The notes beneath the pieces are model-generated. The model saw nothing but the letters and a program-made list of their open reading frames with translations. It ran no database searches and was not told where the DNA came from. From JAPULR01 sp963665075 (GTDB taxonomy: Bacteria; Chloroflexota; Dehalococcoidia; Lucifugimonadales; GCA-2712585): 64,000 nucleotides of DNA. Below are positions 27,626 to 35,981 of the stretch, in pieces. A program made the translations under genes and the position numbers. Location of the stretch: assembly GCA_963665075.1 (NCBI GenBank), contig OY762063.1:1922001-1986000 (forward strand), given 5' to 3'. Within the stretch, counting starts at the first letter, position 1. The number at the start of each line of letters is the position of its first letter.

Positions 27626-28327
27626 ATGGCAGTTGTGACGCTTAACGGACAAATCGGCTCCGGCGGTCCGGAGGTTGGATTGCAGGTGGCTCACTTCCTC
27701 CACGTCGACTATGTGGACCGGCTCATCCTGGCGGAAGCCGCCAAGCGCATCGGGGCCACCGTCCAGGCCGTGGCGGGCAAGGAGTCCGAAGTCACCCGCC
27801 GGCGCGACCGGCTGGGGCGCTTCTTCCAGAACGTGCTGGAACGCTCCGCCATGTCCGGCGCCGGCGGCGAACCCTACTTCGGCCCCGGCGTCGACGTCCT
27901 GCTCTCCCGCGACTATTACTCCGAGGACGAGGAACCCATCACCCTGGCCCACGAGGTGGACGACAAGAAGTACATCGAAGTCACCACCAACGTCATCAAA
28001 GACCTGGCCAGAGAAGGCAACGTGGTCATCGTGGGGCGGGCCGGCAACCTCATCCTCAAGGGCGAGCCCGGCGTCCTCCACGTGGGCACCGTCGCGCCTC
28101 TGGAGCATCGCATCCACACCATCATGGAGCGGGAACATCTGGAGTACGACGACGCGCTCAGGTTCGTGGAGGAACACGAGCAGGCGCGAAAGGCCTTCTT
28201 CTCCAAGTTCTTCGACGTAGACACCGACGACCCGAACATCTACCACATGATTATCAACATGGCCGACTTGAAGGTGGAGACGGCGGGGGAGATGATTGCC
28301 CACGCCGCCCAGGATCTGACCCACTAA
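27626..28327 (+). CDS. Cytidylate kinase-like family protein
   Basis: Protein of 233 residues of the cytidylate-kinase-like P-loop group. The N-terminal VTLNGQIGSGGPEVG stands where kinases have a GxxGxGK P-loop but lacks the lysine, as is usual in this subgroup (SRQxGSGG type). Later motifs are NVVIVGRAGNLIL, then VAPLEHRIHTIM, and AFFSKFFDVD. Members are often annotated as cytidylate kinase, yet activity has not been shown for most. GGGAGG precedes the ATG. A small membrane protein gene and uvrC follow closely in the same direction. Confidence 0.85.
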   Translation: MAVVTLNGQIGSGGPEVGLQVAHFLHVDYVDRLILAEAAKRIGATVQAVAGKESEVTRRRDRLGRFFQNVLERSAMSGAGGEPYFGPGVDVLLSRDYYSEDEEPITLAHEVDDKKYIEVTTNVIKDLAREGNVVIVGRAGNLILKGEPGVLHVGTVAPLEHRIHTIMEREHLEYDDALRFVEEHEQARKAFFSKFFDVDTDDPNIYHMIINMADLKVETAGEMIAHAAQDLTH

Positions 28328-28349
28328 GCCGGAAGGAGCGAACCCGCCA

Positions 28350-28700
28350 ATGGCACGCAAGAAACGCGGCAAGAAAGTCGCAGCAAGACAAGCCCAGCTG
28401 AGCAAGCGGAAGAAGCGAGGGCGAGGCCCGTCCGGCATACCGACGATGTCCGCGGCGCAACGGCGACGGCAGCCCGTTGCCAGTCCTCAACCGTCCGCCG
28501 GGACTGAAACTACGTCCACCCAACCCGCTGCGGCGGCAGCGGCGGCAGCGACGGCAGCCTCCCCCGCCCCGCAAGCGGCGGCTGTCACCGCCCGGCAACC
28601 CCTCGTCTACAGCTACGTGGGCAATGAAATGCGACGCATCCTCCTGCTCAGCGGCGTCATCATCGCCGGCATCGTAGTCCTCAGCTTCTTCATCGGCTAA
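28350..28700 (+). CDS. Small single-pass membrane protein with basic, Ala/Pro-rich N-terminus
   Basis: Unrecognised protein of 116 residues. Residues 1-40 are strongly basic (MARKKRGKKVAARQ, then KRKKRGRG), residues 45-85 are a low-complexity Ala/Pro/Thr linker, and residues 95-114 are one hydrophobic segment (ILLLSGVIIAGIVVLSFF) ending at the C-terminus. This is the layout of a tail-anchored protein whose basic part may touch nucleic acid or ribosomes. It sits 22 bases after the kinase-like gene and nine bases before uvrC. Confidence 0.75.
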   Translation: MARKKRGKKVAARQAQLSKRKKRGRGPSGIPTMSAAQRRRQPVASPQPSAGTETTSTQPAAAAAAAATAASPAPQAAAVTARQPLVYSYVGNEMRRILLLSGVIIAGIVVLSFFIG

Positions 28701-28709
28701 GGCGTCCTC

Positions 28710-30590
28710 ATGGCCATCCCGTCTCTGGCTAACCGGCTTCGCGTCACGCCCGTCGGCCCCGGCGTCTACCAGATGAAGGACGAACAGGGGCGGGCGCTCT
28801 ACGTGGGCAAGGCGGCGAACCTGCGCTCCCGCCTCCGCTCATACTTCGCCCCCGCGGCTCACCACGAGCCGAAGATTCGCCGGATGCTGACCCGCGTGGC
28901 CGACTACGACTTCATCGTCACCGACTCGCCGGCGGAGGCTCTCATCCTGGAGAACACCCTCATCAAGAAACATCGTCCTCCCTTCAACGCCCGGCTGAAG
29001 GACGACAAGACCTATCCCTACATCAAGATTGACCGCGCGGAGGAGTTCCCCCAGATCTACATCACCCGCCGGGTGGAGAACGACGGCGCGGTGTACTTCG
29101 GCCCCTTCGCCACGGCTCACAGCATCCGCAAGACGCTCGCCCTTCTGAAGAAGCTGTTTCCGTACCGCTCATGCACCAAGGTCATCACGGGGAAGGACGC
29201 CCGTCCCTGCCTGGAATACTTCATCAACCGCTGCGCCGCTCCCTGCACGGGGGAGATTGACAAGGAGAACTACCACAAAATCATCGACCAGGTGGTGCTC
29301 TTCATGGAGGGGAAGACGGAGCCGGTGCTGGCCGACCTGAAGAAGAAGATGCTGGAAGCGTCGGACAAGCTGGAATTCGAGCGGGCGGCGGTGCTTCGCG
29401 ACCAGACCCGCGCCATCGAGCGGGTGTCGGAGGAGCAGCAGATAAAGACGGCGTCGGCGAGGGGGCACGACCTGGACGCCATAGGCATGGCGACGCAGAA
29501 CGATCAGGCGTGTCTGGAGGTCTTCTTCGTCCGAAACGGAAAGCTCATCGGGCGGGATACTTTCGTCATGGACGGAACGCAGGACGACCCGCCGGAGCGG
29601 GTGATGACGGGCTTCGTCAAGCAGTTCTACCAGTCTACGCCCTTCGTGCCCAAGCGCATTCTGTTGCAGCATAAGCTGGAAGAGGCCGACGAAATCCAAC
29701 AGTGGCTGCGAGAGAAGCGCAAAGGAGCCGTAACCATCCGCATGGCCCAGCGAGGCCCCAACCGGCGGCTGGTGGAGCTGGCGGCGGCGAACGCGGAGCA
29801 GCAGCTTTCGCAGATGCGGGTGAAGTGGTGGAGCAACACCGACGCCTTGCAGGAGGCGATGACGGAGCTTCAGGAGGAACTGAACCTGCCCGCGCTGCCC
29901 CGCACCATCGAGTGCTACGACATCTCAAACATCCAGGGCAGCCACCCCGTCGGCAGCATGGTCACCTTCGAGGACGGGGCGCCGCGCACCTCCCGTTACC
30001 GCCGCTTCAAGATAAAGAAAGTTGCCGGCATCGACGACTACGCCATGATGCAGGAGATGCTGCGGCGGCGTTTCAAGAAGCTGGCCCAGAGCCACGGCAA
30101 GGGCGCGTCGGGGCAGAACGGCGTGGACGGCTCCTATGCCGGAAAACCGGCCCGCGGCTGGGACAAGGCGCCCGACCTCGTCATCATCGACGGGGGGAAG
30201 GGGCACTTGTCAGCGGCGTTGGAAGTTTTCCTGGAACTGGGAATAGACTTCATACCCCTATCGTCCATCGCCAAGGAGAACGAGTGGATCTTCGTGCCCC
30301 AGACGCCTGAACCCATCGCCCTGTCCCGCCGGTCGCCGGCCTTACATATGGTGCAGCGCGTCCGGGACGAGGCCCATCGGTTCGCCATAACATACCATCG
30401 GAAGCTGCGGAGCAAGTCCTCAACCCGTTCGTCGTTGGACATGGTGCAGGGCATCGGCCCTAAACGGAAGCGTATGCTCATGCGTCGATTCGGTTCTCTC
30501 AAGGGGATACGGGAGGCGGCGTTGGAGGATATAACGACGGTGCCGGGAATCACGCGCAGCCTGGCCCTTCGTCTCAAGCAATCCATATAG
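28710..30590 (+). CDS. uvrC: Excinuclease ABC subunit C
   Basis: Protein of 626 residues, full length. The GIY-YIG nuclease domain is at the N-terminus (GVYQMKDEQGRALYVGKAANLRSR), then a cysteine cluster (CAAPCTGEI with further Cys upstream), the UVR motif binding UvrB (ASDKLEFERAAVLRDQ), the RNase H-like second nuclease (IECYDISNIQGSHPVGSMV and LVIIDGGKGHLSAA), and tandem helix-hairpin-helix motifs at the C-terminus (VQGIGPKRKRMLMRRFG and TTVPGITRSLALRLK). It makes both incisions in nucleotide excision repair with UvrB, encoded at 10231-12237. Confidence 0.98.
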   Translation: MAIPSLANRLRVTPVGPGVYQMKDEQGRALYVGKAANLRSRLRSYFAPAAHHEPKIRRMLTRVADYDFIVTDSPAEALILENTLIKKHRPPFNARLKDDKTYPYIKIDRAEEFPQIYITRRVENDGAVYFGPFATAHSIRKTLALLKKLFPYRSCTKVITGKDARPCLEYFINRCAAPCTGEIDKENYHKIIDQVVLFMEGKTEPVLADLKKKMLEASDKLEFERAAVLRDQTRAIERVSEEQQIKTASARGHDLDAIGMATQNDQACLEVFFVRNGKLIGRDTFVMDGTQDDPPERVMTGFVKQFYQSTPFVPKRILLQHKLEEADEIQQWLREKRKGAVTIRMAQRGPNRRLVELAAANAEQQLSQMRVKWWSNTDALQEAMTELQEELNLPALPRTIECYDISNIQGSHPVGSMVTFEDGAPRTSRYRRFKIKKVAGIDDYAMMQEMLRRRFKKLAQSHGKGASGQNGVDGSYAGKPARGWDKAPDLVIIDGGKGHLSAALEVFLELGIDFIPLSSIAKENEWIFVPQTPEPIALSRRSPALHMVQRVRDEAHRFAITYHRKLRSKSSTRSSLDMVQGIGPKRKRMLMRRFGSLKGIREAALEDITTVPGITRSLALRLKQSI

Positions 30591-30643
30591 GCAAAATCGG
30601 CGGTGAAACCCGCAGTTTTATGCCTGAAATAGCCTTGATTTTA

Positions 30644-30675
30644 CCCCCCAATCCGTATATTTTGAATAAGGGGGG
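30644..30675 (+). promoter_or_regulatory. Possible hairpin covering the ribosome-binding site of the next gene
   Basis: CCCCCC at 30644-30649 can pair with GGGGGG at 30670-30675 across an AT-rich loop of 20 bases. The G-run is the Shine-Dalgarno part of the gene starting at 30686, so pairing would hide it. The six-pair stem is short; a regulatory function is only a possibility. Confidence 0.3.
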
Positions 30676-30685
30676 ACACGTTCAT

Positions 30686-31201
30686 ATGCTAAAGGTTACA
30701 ATCACTTTTCCCAGCGGCGTCACGATTACGTTAGAGACCTCGGAATCAGAGAAGTTTGGCGAAGTCATCGCCTCCACCCGCGAATACCTGACTCCGAACG
30801 ACACGGCTCCTTCGACCCTGTCTGCCAACGGCAACGGGGCGCAGCCCGCGTTGCAGGAAGAACCGTCGCCCAACGGCAACGGGCATCTGGCCAGCAGCCC
30901 GGAGTTTCTCGAATTCTGCCAGCTGATGGCTCCTTCGGGGGACATGCGCCGGGTGGTGGTCGCGGCGGAAGGGGCGAAGCGGTTCCTCGGCATGGACAAG
31001 GTGTCCGCGCAGGAGCTTGGGCCTCTCTTCGATTTCTTGCATTGGCCACAACCGAAAGACTTCGTGCAGACGCTCCGCAACGCGGGCCGGTCCGCCTTCC
31101 AGTGGCTTGAGAGGTCGCCCGGAAATTCCGGCTACTACTCCGTCACCGACCAGGGTCGGCGGGAGATAATCATCGAAGAGACGGACGAAACCGACGACTA
31201 A
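30686..31201 (+). CDS. Protein of unknown function with linker and C-terminal helical domain
   Basis: Unrecognised protein of 171 residues. I take ATG 30686 because AAGGGGGG lies about ten bases before it; an upstream in-frame ATG at 30620 has no site. Residues 1-35 form a short beta-type domain (MLKVTITFPSGVTITLET). An NG-rich linker (SANGNGAQPALQEEPSPNGNGH) follows. Residues 70-165 are a compact helical domain (EFLEFCQLMAPSGDMRRVVVAAEGAKR, then GYYSVTDQGRREI) that might be a winged helix. The end is acidic (EETDETDD). It follows uvrC by 95 bases. Confidence 0.65.
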   Translation: MLKVTITFPSGVTITLETSESEKFGEVIASTREYLTPNDTAPSTLSANGNGAQPALQEEPSPNGNGHLASSPEFLEFCQLMAPSGDMRRVVVAAEGAKRFLGMDKVSAQELGPLFDFLHWPQPKDFVQTLRNAGRSAFQWLERSPGNSGYYSVTDQGRREIIIEETDETDD

Positions 31202-31269
31202 TATCGTCCTTTCCCGGCCTCTCGTTTGACACCCCCAAGCGCCCATGCTACCTTTCCGACGTTACAGCT

Positions 31270-31467
31270 ATGGACGTCATCATCCGAAATCCAGTCAGGC
31301 GCGAACTCCGAATTGAAGGTCGTCGAAGGGTCAAGCAGCTTCTCAGAGAGTTGGACCTGAACCCGGAGTCGCACATCGTAATCCGGGGGGAATCCCTGCT
31401 CACCAGCGACGAGATGCTTCGCGACGAAGACCGGGTGGAGATTCTCTCCGCCATCTCCGGAGGCTGA
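31270..31467 (+). CDS. MoaD/ThiS-family sulfur carrier (TtuB-like)
   Basis: Protein of 65 residues with the ubiquitin-like sulfur-carrier fold and the essential C-terminal di-glycine (SAISGG). Residues 30-55 (NPESHIVIRGESLLTSDEML) match ThiS-like carriers. Activated at its C-terminus as a thiocarboxylate, such a protein donates sulfur. The adjacent gene, three bases downstream, is a TtuA-type tRNA thiolase, so this is best read as its sulfur donor, as TtuB is for TtuA in Thermus. An E1-like activating enzyme is not in the window. Confidence 0.88.
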   Translation: MDVIIRNPVRRELRIEGRRRVKQLLRELDLNPESHIVIRGESLLTSDEMLRDEDRVEILSAISGG

Positions 31468-31470
31468 GTC

Positions 31471-32391
31471 GTGAAGTGCATCAAGTGCCGCGTAAAGGCC
31501 AGCGTGGAGCTGCGCCGGCACAACTCCGCCTTCTGCTCTCCTCATTACCTGGAGTTCGTGGGGAACCAGTTGGGTAGAAACGTGAAGCGGCTGCGGATGT
31601 TCACGCCGGAAGACAGGATTCTGGTGGCCGTTTCCGGTGGGAAGGACAGCTTGGCTCTGTGGGATTTGCTGCTGGAAGCGGGCTACTCGGCGTCCGGTCT
31701 TCATATCCAATTAGGCATAGGCGAATACTCGGCGCGTTCGGCGGAGGTTACGAGAGATTTTGCCCACAGCCGCAACGCCGAGCTTATCGAGTTCAGCATG
31801 GAGGACGAGTTGGGCATGGGCGTGCCGCTGCTGTCGCGGGTGCTCCGAAGGCCGCCCTGCTCGGGATGCGGGCTGAACAAGCGGTATCTGTTCAACAAGA
31901 TTGCGTTGGAGCGAGGGTTCAGCGTTGTCGCCACGGGGCACAACCTGGACGACGAAGCGGCGACGCTGATGGGCAACGTGCTGCGCTGGCAGCGGGAGCA
32001 GTTGTCACGGCAGTCGCCGGCGTTGGAGAGCAATCATCCCCAGATGGTGCGGAAGGTCAAGCCTCTCTACACGCTGACGGAGCGGGAGACGGCCAGCTAT
32101 TGCCTGCTGAGGGGCATCGAATACGTGGTGGAAGAGTGCCCCAACGCCAAGGGCGCCCATTCTCTGTTGTACAAGGACATCCTGAACCGCATCGAGACGG
32201 AATCCCCCGGGACAAAGCAGCAGTTCTTCCAGGGGTTCCTGTCCAGGATGAGGCCGGCCTTGGAGAGGGAGCAGGCGGTGGACTTGGCGGCCTGTGCCGA
32301 ATGCGGGCAGCCGACGACGGGGGAGATCTGCGCGTATTGCCGGATGAAGGGCCGGGCGCGGGGATACTTGGCTGCAAAAGCCACGGACTGA
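31471..32391 (+). CDS. TtuA/TtcA-family tRNA 2-thiolation enzyme
   Basis: Protein of 306 residues. An N-terminal zinc finger (C3, C6, C22, H25) and a C-terminal one (C275, C278, C287, C290) frame an ATP-pyrophosphatase domain with the PP-loop VSGGKDS (54-60). The three cysteines that hold the catalytic 4Fe-4S cluster in TtuA are present as C130 and C133 (PPCSGCG) and C223 (EECPNAKG). ATGHNLDDEA is also conserved. The enzyme adenylates a tRNA uridine and replaces its oxygen with sulfur; in Thermus the target is T54. The GTG start follows the sulfur-carrier stop by three bases. A strong terminator follows. Confidence 0.93.
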   Translation: MKCIKCRVKASVELRRHNSAFCSPHYLEFVGNQLGRNVKRLRMFTPEDRILVAVSGGKDSLALWDLLLEAGYSASGLHIQLGIGEYSARSAEVTRDFAHSRNAELIEFSMEDELGMGVPLLSRVLRRPPCSGCGLNKRYLFNKIALERGFSVVATGHNLDDEAATLMGNVLRWQREQLSRQSPALESNHPQMVRKVKPLYTLTERETASYCLLRGIEYVVEECPNAKGAHSLLYKDILNRIETESPGTKQQFFQGFLSRMRPALEREQAVDLAACAECGQPTTGEICAYCRMKGRARGYLAAKATD

Positions 32392-32412
32392 GTGCTCCAC
32401 TCCATAACAATC

Positions 32413-32447
32413 AAGGCGCGGCTCACAGCGAGCCGCGCCTTATTTTG
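32413..32447. terminator. Rho-independent terminator between convergent operons
   Basis: A perfect 12-base stem, AAGGCGCGGCTC (32413-32424) and GAGCCGCGCCTT (32430-32441), encloses the loop ACAGC and is followed by ATTTTG. It ends the rightward TtuB/TtuA transcript. The strong stem also lies just beyond the end of the leftward ABC-transporter operon, but there the trailing T-run is weak. Confidence 0.9.
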
Positions 32448-32464
32448 TCCTCAGTGAATCGGGG

Positions 32465-33526
32465 TCAGGCCGAGGCGCCGTTGCTGCCGTTTGAGGCGCT
32501 CGGGCCGTGGTAGAGGTGGCAGGCCACGGTGTGGCCCGGCGAGGCCATCTGGAGGACCGGGTCTTCCGTCTGGCACCGCTTCATAAGCTCCGGATCGGCC
32601 AGGGCCATCGGACAACGTGGATGGAAGCTGCAACCGGAAGGCGGGTTGATGGGAGAGGGAACCTCGCCGGGCAGCACTATCTCCTCACGAACGATGTCCG
32701 GGTGGGAGGGAAGGGCCGCAGAGAACAGCGCCTTGGTGTACGGGTGCAGCGGTTCTTGGAAGAGTTCTTCCGTGTCCGCGTACTCGACCACGCGGCCCAG
32801 GTACATCACCGCCGTCTGGTGAGCCATGTACCGGACGGTAGCCAGGTTGTGGGCCACAAGCAGGTAGGCGACGTGCTGGGTCTCCTGCAGGTCCTTCAGC
32901 AGGTTCATTATCTGGGCGCGAATGGAAACGTCCAACGCCGAAACGGGCTCGTCCAGGAGAATCAGCTTGGGATAGGACGCCAGGCCGCTGGCCACGGCAA
33001 TCCTCTGTCGCTGACCGCCGCTGAACTCGTGGGGGAAGAGGGAAGCCTGGGCCGGATGTAGTCCCACCATGTTCAGCAGCTGCTCTACCCGCTCAGTCTT
33101 CTCCTTGCGGGTTACGCGCCTGTTCACAACGAGGGACTCGGCGATGATGTCGCGGGTTCTCATGCGAGGGCTGAGGGAGGACCAGGGGTCCTGGAACACC
33201 GCCTGGACTGTAGACCGGTAGTCCTTGACGTCCTGTCCCTTCAGTTCGTGAACATTCTCGACGGACCAATCATCTTCCGATCTGTCCAGTCTGACCATGA
33301 CGCTGCCGGCGGTGGGATCCTCCAGCCGCAGGATGGTCTTGGCCGTGGTGGTCTTGCCGCAACCGGACTCGCCCACCAATCCGAGGGTTTCGCCGTCTTT
33401 GATTGTGAAGTTGATTCCGTCCACGGCCTTGACCTGGCCGATGGTCTTCATCAGGATCAGCCCCTTGGTTACGGGGAAGTGTTTCTTGAGGTCTTTTACC
33501 TCTAGGAGGACGGGTTTGTCTGCCAT
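32465..33526 (-). CDS. Peptide-type ABC transporter ATP-binding protein (OppF/DppF family)
   Basis: Protein of 353 residues. Walker A GESGCGKTTTAK, signature FSGGQRQRIAVA, Walker B LILLDEPVSALD, and the C-terminal oligopeptide/dipeptide extension with GCSFHPRCP are all present; the cysteines in that extension may hold an iron-sulfur cluster as in other members. ATG 33526 with GGAGG upstream is preferred. It overlaps the end of the partner ATPase gene by 25 bases. Last gene of a leftward four-gene transporter operon. Confidence 0.93.
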   Translation of the reverse strand: MADKPVLLEVKDLKKHFPVTKGLILMKTIGQVKAVDGINFTIKDGETLGLVGESGCGKTTTAKTILRLEDPTAGSVMVRLDRSEDDWSVENVHELKGQDVKDYRSTVQAVFQDPWSSLSPRMRTRDIIAESLVVNRRVTRKEKTERVEQLLNMVGLHPAQASLFPHEFSGGQRQRIAVASGLASYPKLILLDEPVSALDVSIRAQIMNLLKDLQETQHVAYLLVAHNLATVRYMAHQTAVMYLGRVVEYADTEELFQEPLHPYTKALFSAALPSHPDIVREEIVLPGEVPSPINPPSGCSFHPRCPMALADPELMKRCQTEDPVLQMASPGHTVACHLYHGPSASNGSNGASA

Positions 33527-34509
33527 GTTTCGTCTAGCCTCCAACAAGCTGCTCGTTGATTTTCTCCTACGTCATAGAACGGAGGGTAGTCTTCCAAACA
33601 CCGGTCTTGCGCGTACCGGCACCGGTCGGCGAAGCGACAGCCGACGGGAAGGTCGTAGAGGGCGGGGGGCTGGCCTTCGATCTGGTAGAGCCGCTCCACC
33701 CTCTCTTCCATCTTGGGAACGGAGCCGATGAGGGCCTCCGTGTAAGGATGGGAGGGGTTGTTGAAGATGCCCCTGACCGGGCCTTCTTCCACCACCCGGC
33801 CCGCGTACATCACCACCACCCGGTCGCACATGCGGGCGACGATGCCGAAGTCGTGGGTGATGAAGATGATGCTCATGCCGGTTTCCGCCTGAATGTCCTT
33901 CAGGAGGCGGAGGTACTGAAGCTGAATGGTAACGTCGAGAGCCGTGGTCGGCTCGTCGGCGATGATGACCATCGGGTCGCAGGCCATAGCGATGGCGCCC
34001 ACCACCCTCTGCTTCATGCCGCCGCTCATCTGATGGGGGAAGTCGTCCAGCCGTCGGCGGGGGGCGGCCACCCTGACGTTCCGCAGGGACTGCTCCGCCT
34101 CACGCTTGAGGTCCCGATGGAGGTCCTGGCGGTGCACCAGGGCTTCCACCAGCTGGTTTCCGATGGTGTAGACCGGGTTCAGAGAGGTCTGGGGGTCCTG
34201 GAGGATCATGGAAATCTTCCTGCCCCTGACCTCCCGCATGTCCTTCTCAGTGCGCTGGAGGATGTCCTCCCCGTCGAGCATGATTTGCCCGTCGATGATG
34301 CGGGAGGCGGGCTTGGGGTTGAGGCGCATGAGGGAGAGGGCGGTCATGGTCTTGCCGCAGCCGGACTCTCCGACGATGCCGAGGGTTTCTCCCTGCCTGA
34401 GGGAGAAATTGACGCCGTCGACGGCCTTGACGGTTCCCCACCTGTTGAAGAAGTAGGTATGGAGATCCTTAACTTCCAGGACAACCTTGTCCGACATCTG
34501 GGTAGTCAA
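33502..34509 (-). CDS. Peptide-type ABC transporter ATP-binding protein (OppD/DppD family)
   Basis: Protein of 335 residues with Walker A GESGCGKTMTAL, signature MSGGMKQRVVGA, Walker B VIIADEPTTALDVT and the D/F-type C-terminal extension (PVGCRFADRCRYAQDRC). A TTG start at 34509 has AGGTGA upstream; an ATG four codons in has none. It follows the permease stop by one base. Together with the other ATPase it would energise import of peptides or a similar small solute. Confidence 0.93.
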   Translation of the reverse strand: MTTQMSDKVVLEVKDLHTYFFNRWGTVKAVDGVNFSLRQGETLGIVGESGCGKTMTALSLMRLNPKPASRIIDGQIMLDGEDILQRTEKDMREVRGRKISMILQDPQTSLNPVYTIGNQLVEALVHRQDLHRDLKREAEQSLRNVRVAAPRRRLDDFPHQMSGGMKQRVVGAIAMACDPMVIIADEPTTALDVTIQLQYLRLLKDIQAETGMSIIFITHDFGIVARMCDRVVVMYAGRVVEEGPVRGIFNNPSHPYTEALIGSVPKMEERVERLYQIEGQPPALYDLPVGCRFADRCRYAQDRCLEDYPPFYDVGENQRAACWRLDETWQTNPSS

Positions 34510-34510
34510 T

Positions 34511-35959
34511 TTACGTCACCTGCCTAGTCTTGGGATCCAACTTGTCGCGGGTCCAGTCCCCGAGCAAGTTGAGGGAAAGCACTGCAACCAGAATGGCCAC
34601 GCCTGGGAAGAAGGAGACCCACCAGTTGGCCACGATGAGCTCGCGACCGTCGGCCACCATGACGCCCCAAGCGGGGGTGGGCCTGGGAATGCCGGCGCCG
34701 AGGAAGCTGAGGGACGCTTCGAAGAGGATGGCCGTTCCCAGCTGAAGGGTTGCTACGATTACCAGGGTGTTAAGCACGTTGGGGAAGATGTGCATGAAGA
34801 TGACGCGGACGTGGGACGCGCCCGCGACTCTGGCCCTCTGGATGAAGTCCTGGTTCTTGACGCTGAGGGTTTCGCCCCGCGCCTGGCGGGCGTAGAGGGC
34901 CCAATACACAAGGGCGATGACTGTCACCACCGTTTGGAAGCTGGGCCCGACAACCGCGACGAAGACGAGGGCCAGCAGGATTGAGGGAATCGCCAGCTTG
35001 ATGTCCACGAGGCGCATGATGAGTCCATCGACCCAACCTCCTACGTACCCGGCCAGCAGGCCGAGAGTCGTGCCGACGATGCCGGCGAAGAAGATGGCGA
35101 TGAGGGAAACGGAGAGTGAAATCCGCGCGCCGTGGATCATGCGGGTGACCAGGTCGCGGCCCAGCTTGTCCGTGCCGAGCCAGTACTTGCTGGACCCGTC
35201 GGGCGTGAGCTGGCGAACCTGGTTGGGCTGGGCGAGAATCGCGTCTTCGGAGCCATCTATGCGGATGTCCCGCATGGTGGCGACGCCAACCACGGGTTCC
35301 ACGATATTGCCGGCGGCGTCTCTAACCTCCAGGGCGTCCTTGGCCTGTCGGCCCTGAATCGTGGCGCCGAGGGGAGTGAAAGTCACCTCGCCGCCGTTAT
35401 CGGTGCCCATGAAGGCCACGCCGCTTTGAATCTCCTGCCCGCGTTCATAGAGGCCGCCACTGTCGAAGGTAACGGGGTTCTTCACGACGACCAGGCCGCC
35501 GGCCAGTTTGGACATAGCCTTCGGGTCTGCCGTTTCGACGCCTCCCGGATACACGAGGGCGCGACCAATCTTGATTGTCTCGCCGCCGCTCCTGTATTCG
35601 ATGATGCCTACGACGGGTTCGTTGTTGGCGTCAAACGCCGCGCCTTGCGAGCTGATGGTGGAACCCGGAACAAGTTCGCCGTTCTTGTAGACTTCTACGG
35701 CGTTGAAGTCCACTCCGCCTTTGAGGGACTGAACTTTCGCCTTGATCCAGGCGGGGGGAACCAGCCGGTCTTGCAGGGTTCCTACCTCCGGGTCGTAGCC
35801 CCAGGCGTTGCTCCACACGTTGGCGAAGACGGCCGGAAGCACAAGCACGAAGATGATGATGAAGATGGGAACCAGTGGGAGCCTTCTGGCATCCTGGAGG
35901 GTCTTGGCCAACCTGGGGGGAGAGTACCAAGGTCTTGCCTTAGGTATTGAAATTGCCAT
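34511..35959 (-). CDS. ABC transporter permease (DppC/OppC family) with large extracytoplasmic insert
   Basis: Protein of 482 residues, against about 300 for ordinary DppC. TM1 is at about 29-47 (PLVPIFIIIFVLVLPAVF). The usual DppC sequence then runs as far as DRLVPPAW (near 71) and resumes at YWLGTDKLGRDLVTRM (near 259). Between them lies an insert of roughly 185 residues, rich in beta-type repeats (EPVVGIIEYRSGGETI, and EPVVGVATMRDIRIDG), on the outer face of the membrane. The C-terminal half has five further helices and the ATPase-contact loop (QDFIQRARVAGASH). No separate binding protein gene is in the operon; the insert might contribute to substrate capture, which is inference. Confidence 0.92.
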   Translation of the reverse strand: MAISIPKARPWYSPPRLAKTLQDARRLPLVPIFIIIFVLVLPAVFANVWSNAWGYDPEVGTLQDRLVPPAWIKAKVQSLKGGVDFNAVEVYKNGELVPGSTISSQGAAFDANNEPVVGIIEYRSGGETIKIGRALVYPGGVETADPKAMSKLAGGLVVVKNPVTFDSGGLYERGQEIQSGVAFMGTDNGGEVTFTPLGATIQGRQAKDALEVRDAAGNIVEPVVGVATMRDIRIDGSEDAILAQPNQVRQLTPDGSSKYWLGTDKLGRDLVTRMIHGARISLSVSLIAIFFAGIVGTTLGLLAGYVGGWVDGLIMRLVDIKLAIPSILLALVFVAVVGPSFQTVVTVIALVYWALYARQARGETLSVKNQDFIQRARVAGASHVRVIFMHIFPNVLNTLVIVATLQLGTAILFEASLSFLGAGIPRPTPAWGVMVADGRELIVANWWVSFFPGVAILVAVLSLNLLGDWTRDKLDPKTRQVT

Positions 35960-35981
35960 TTTCTTCTATTCTCCGAGGCTT

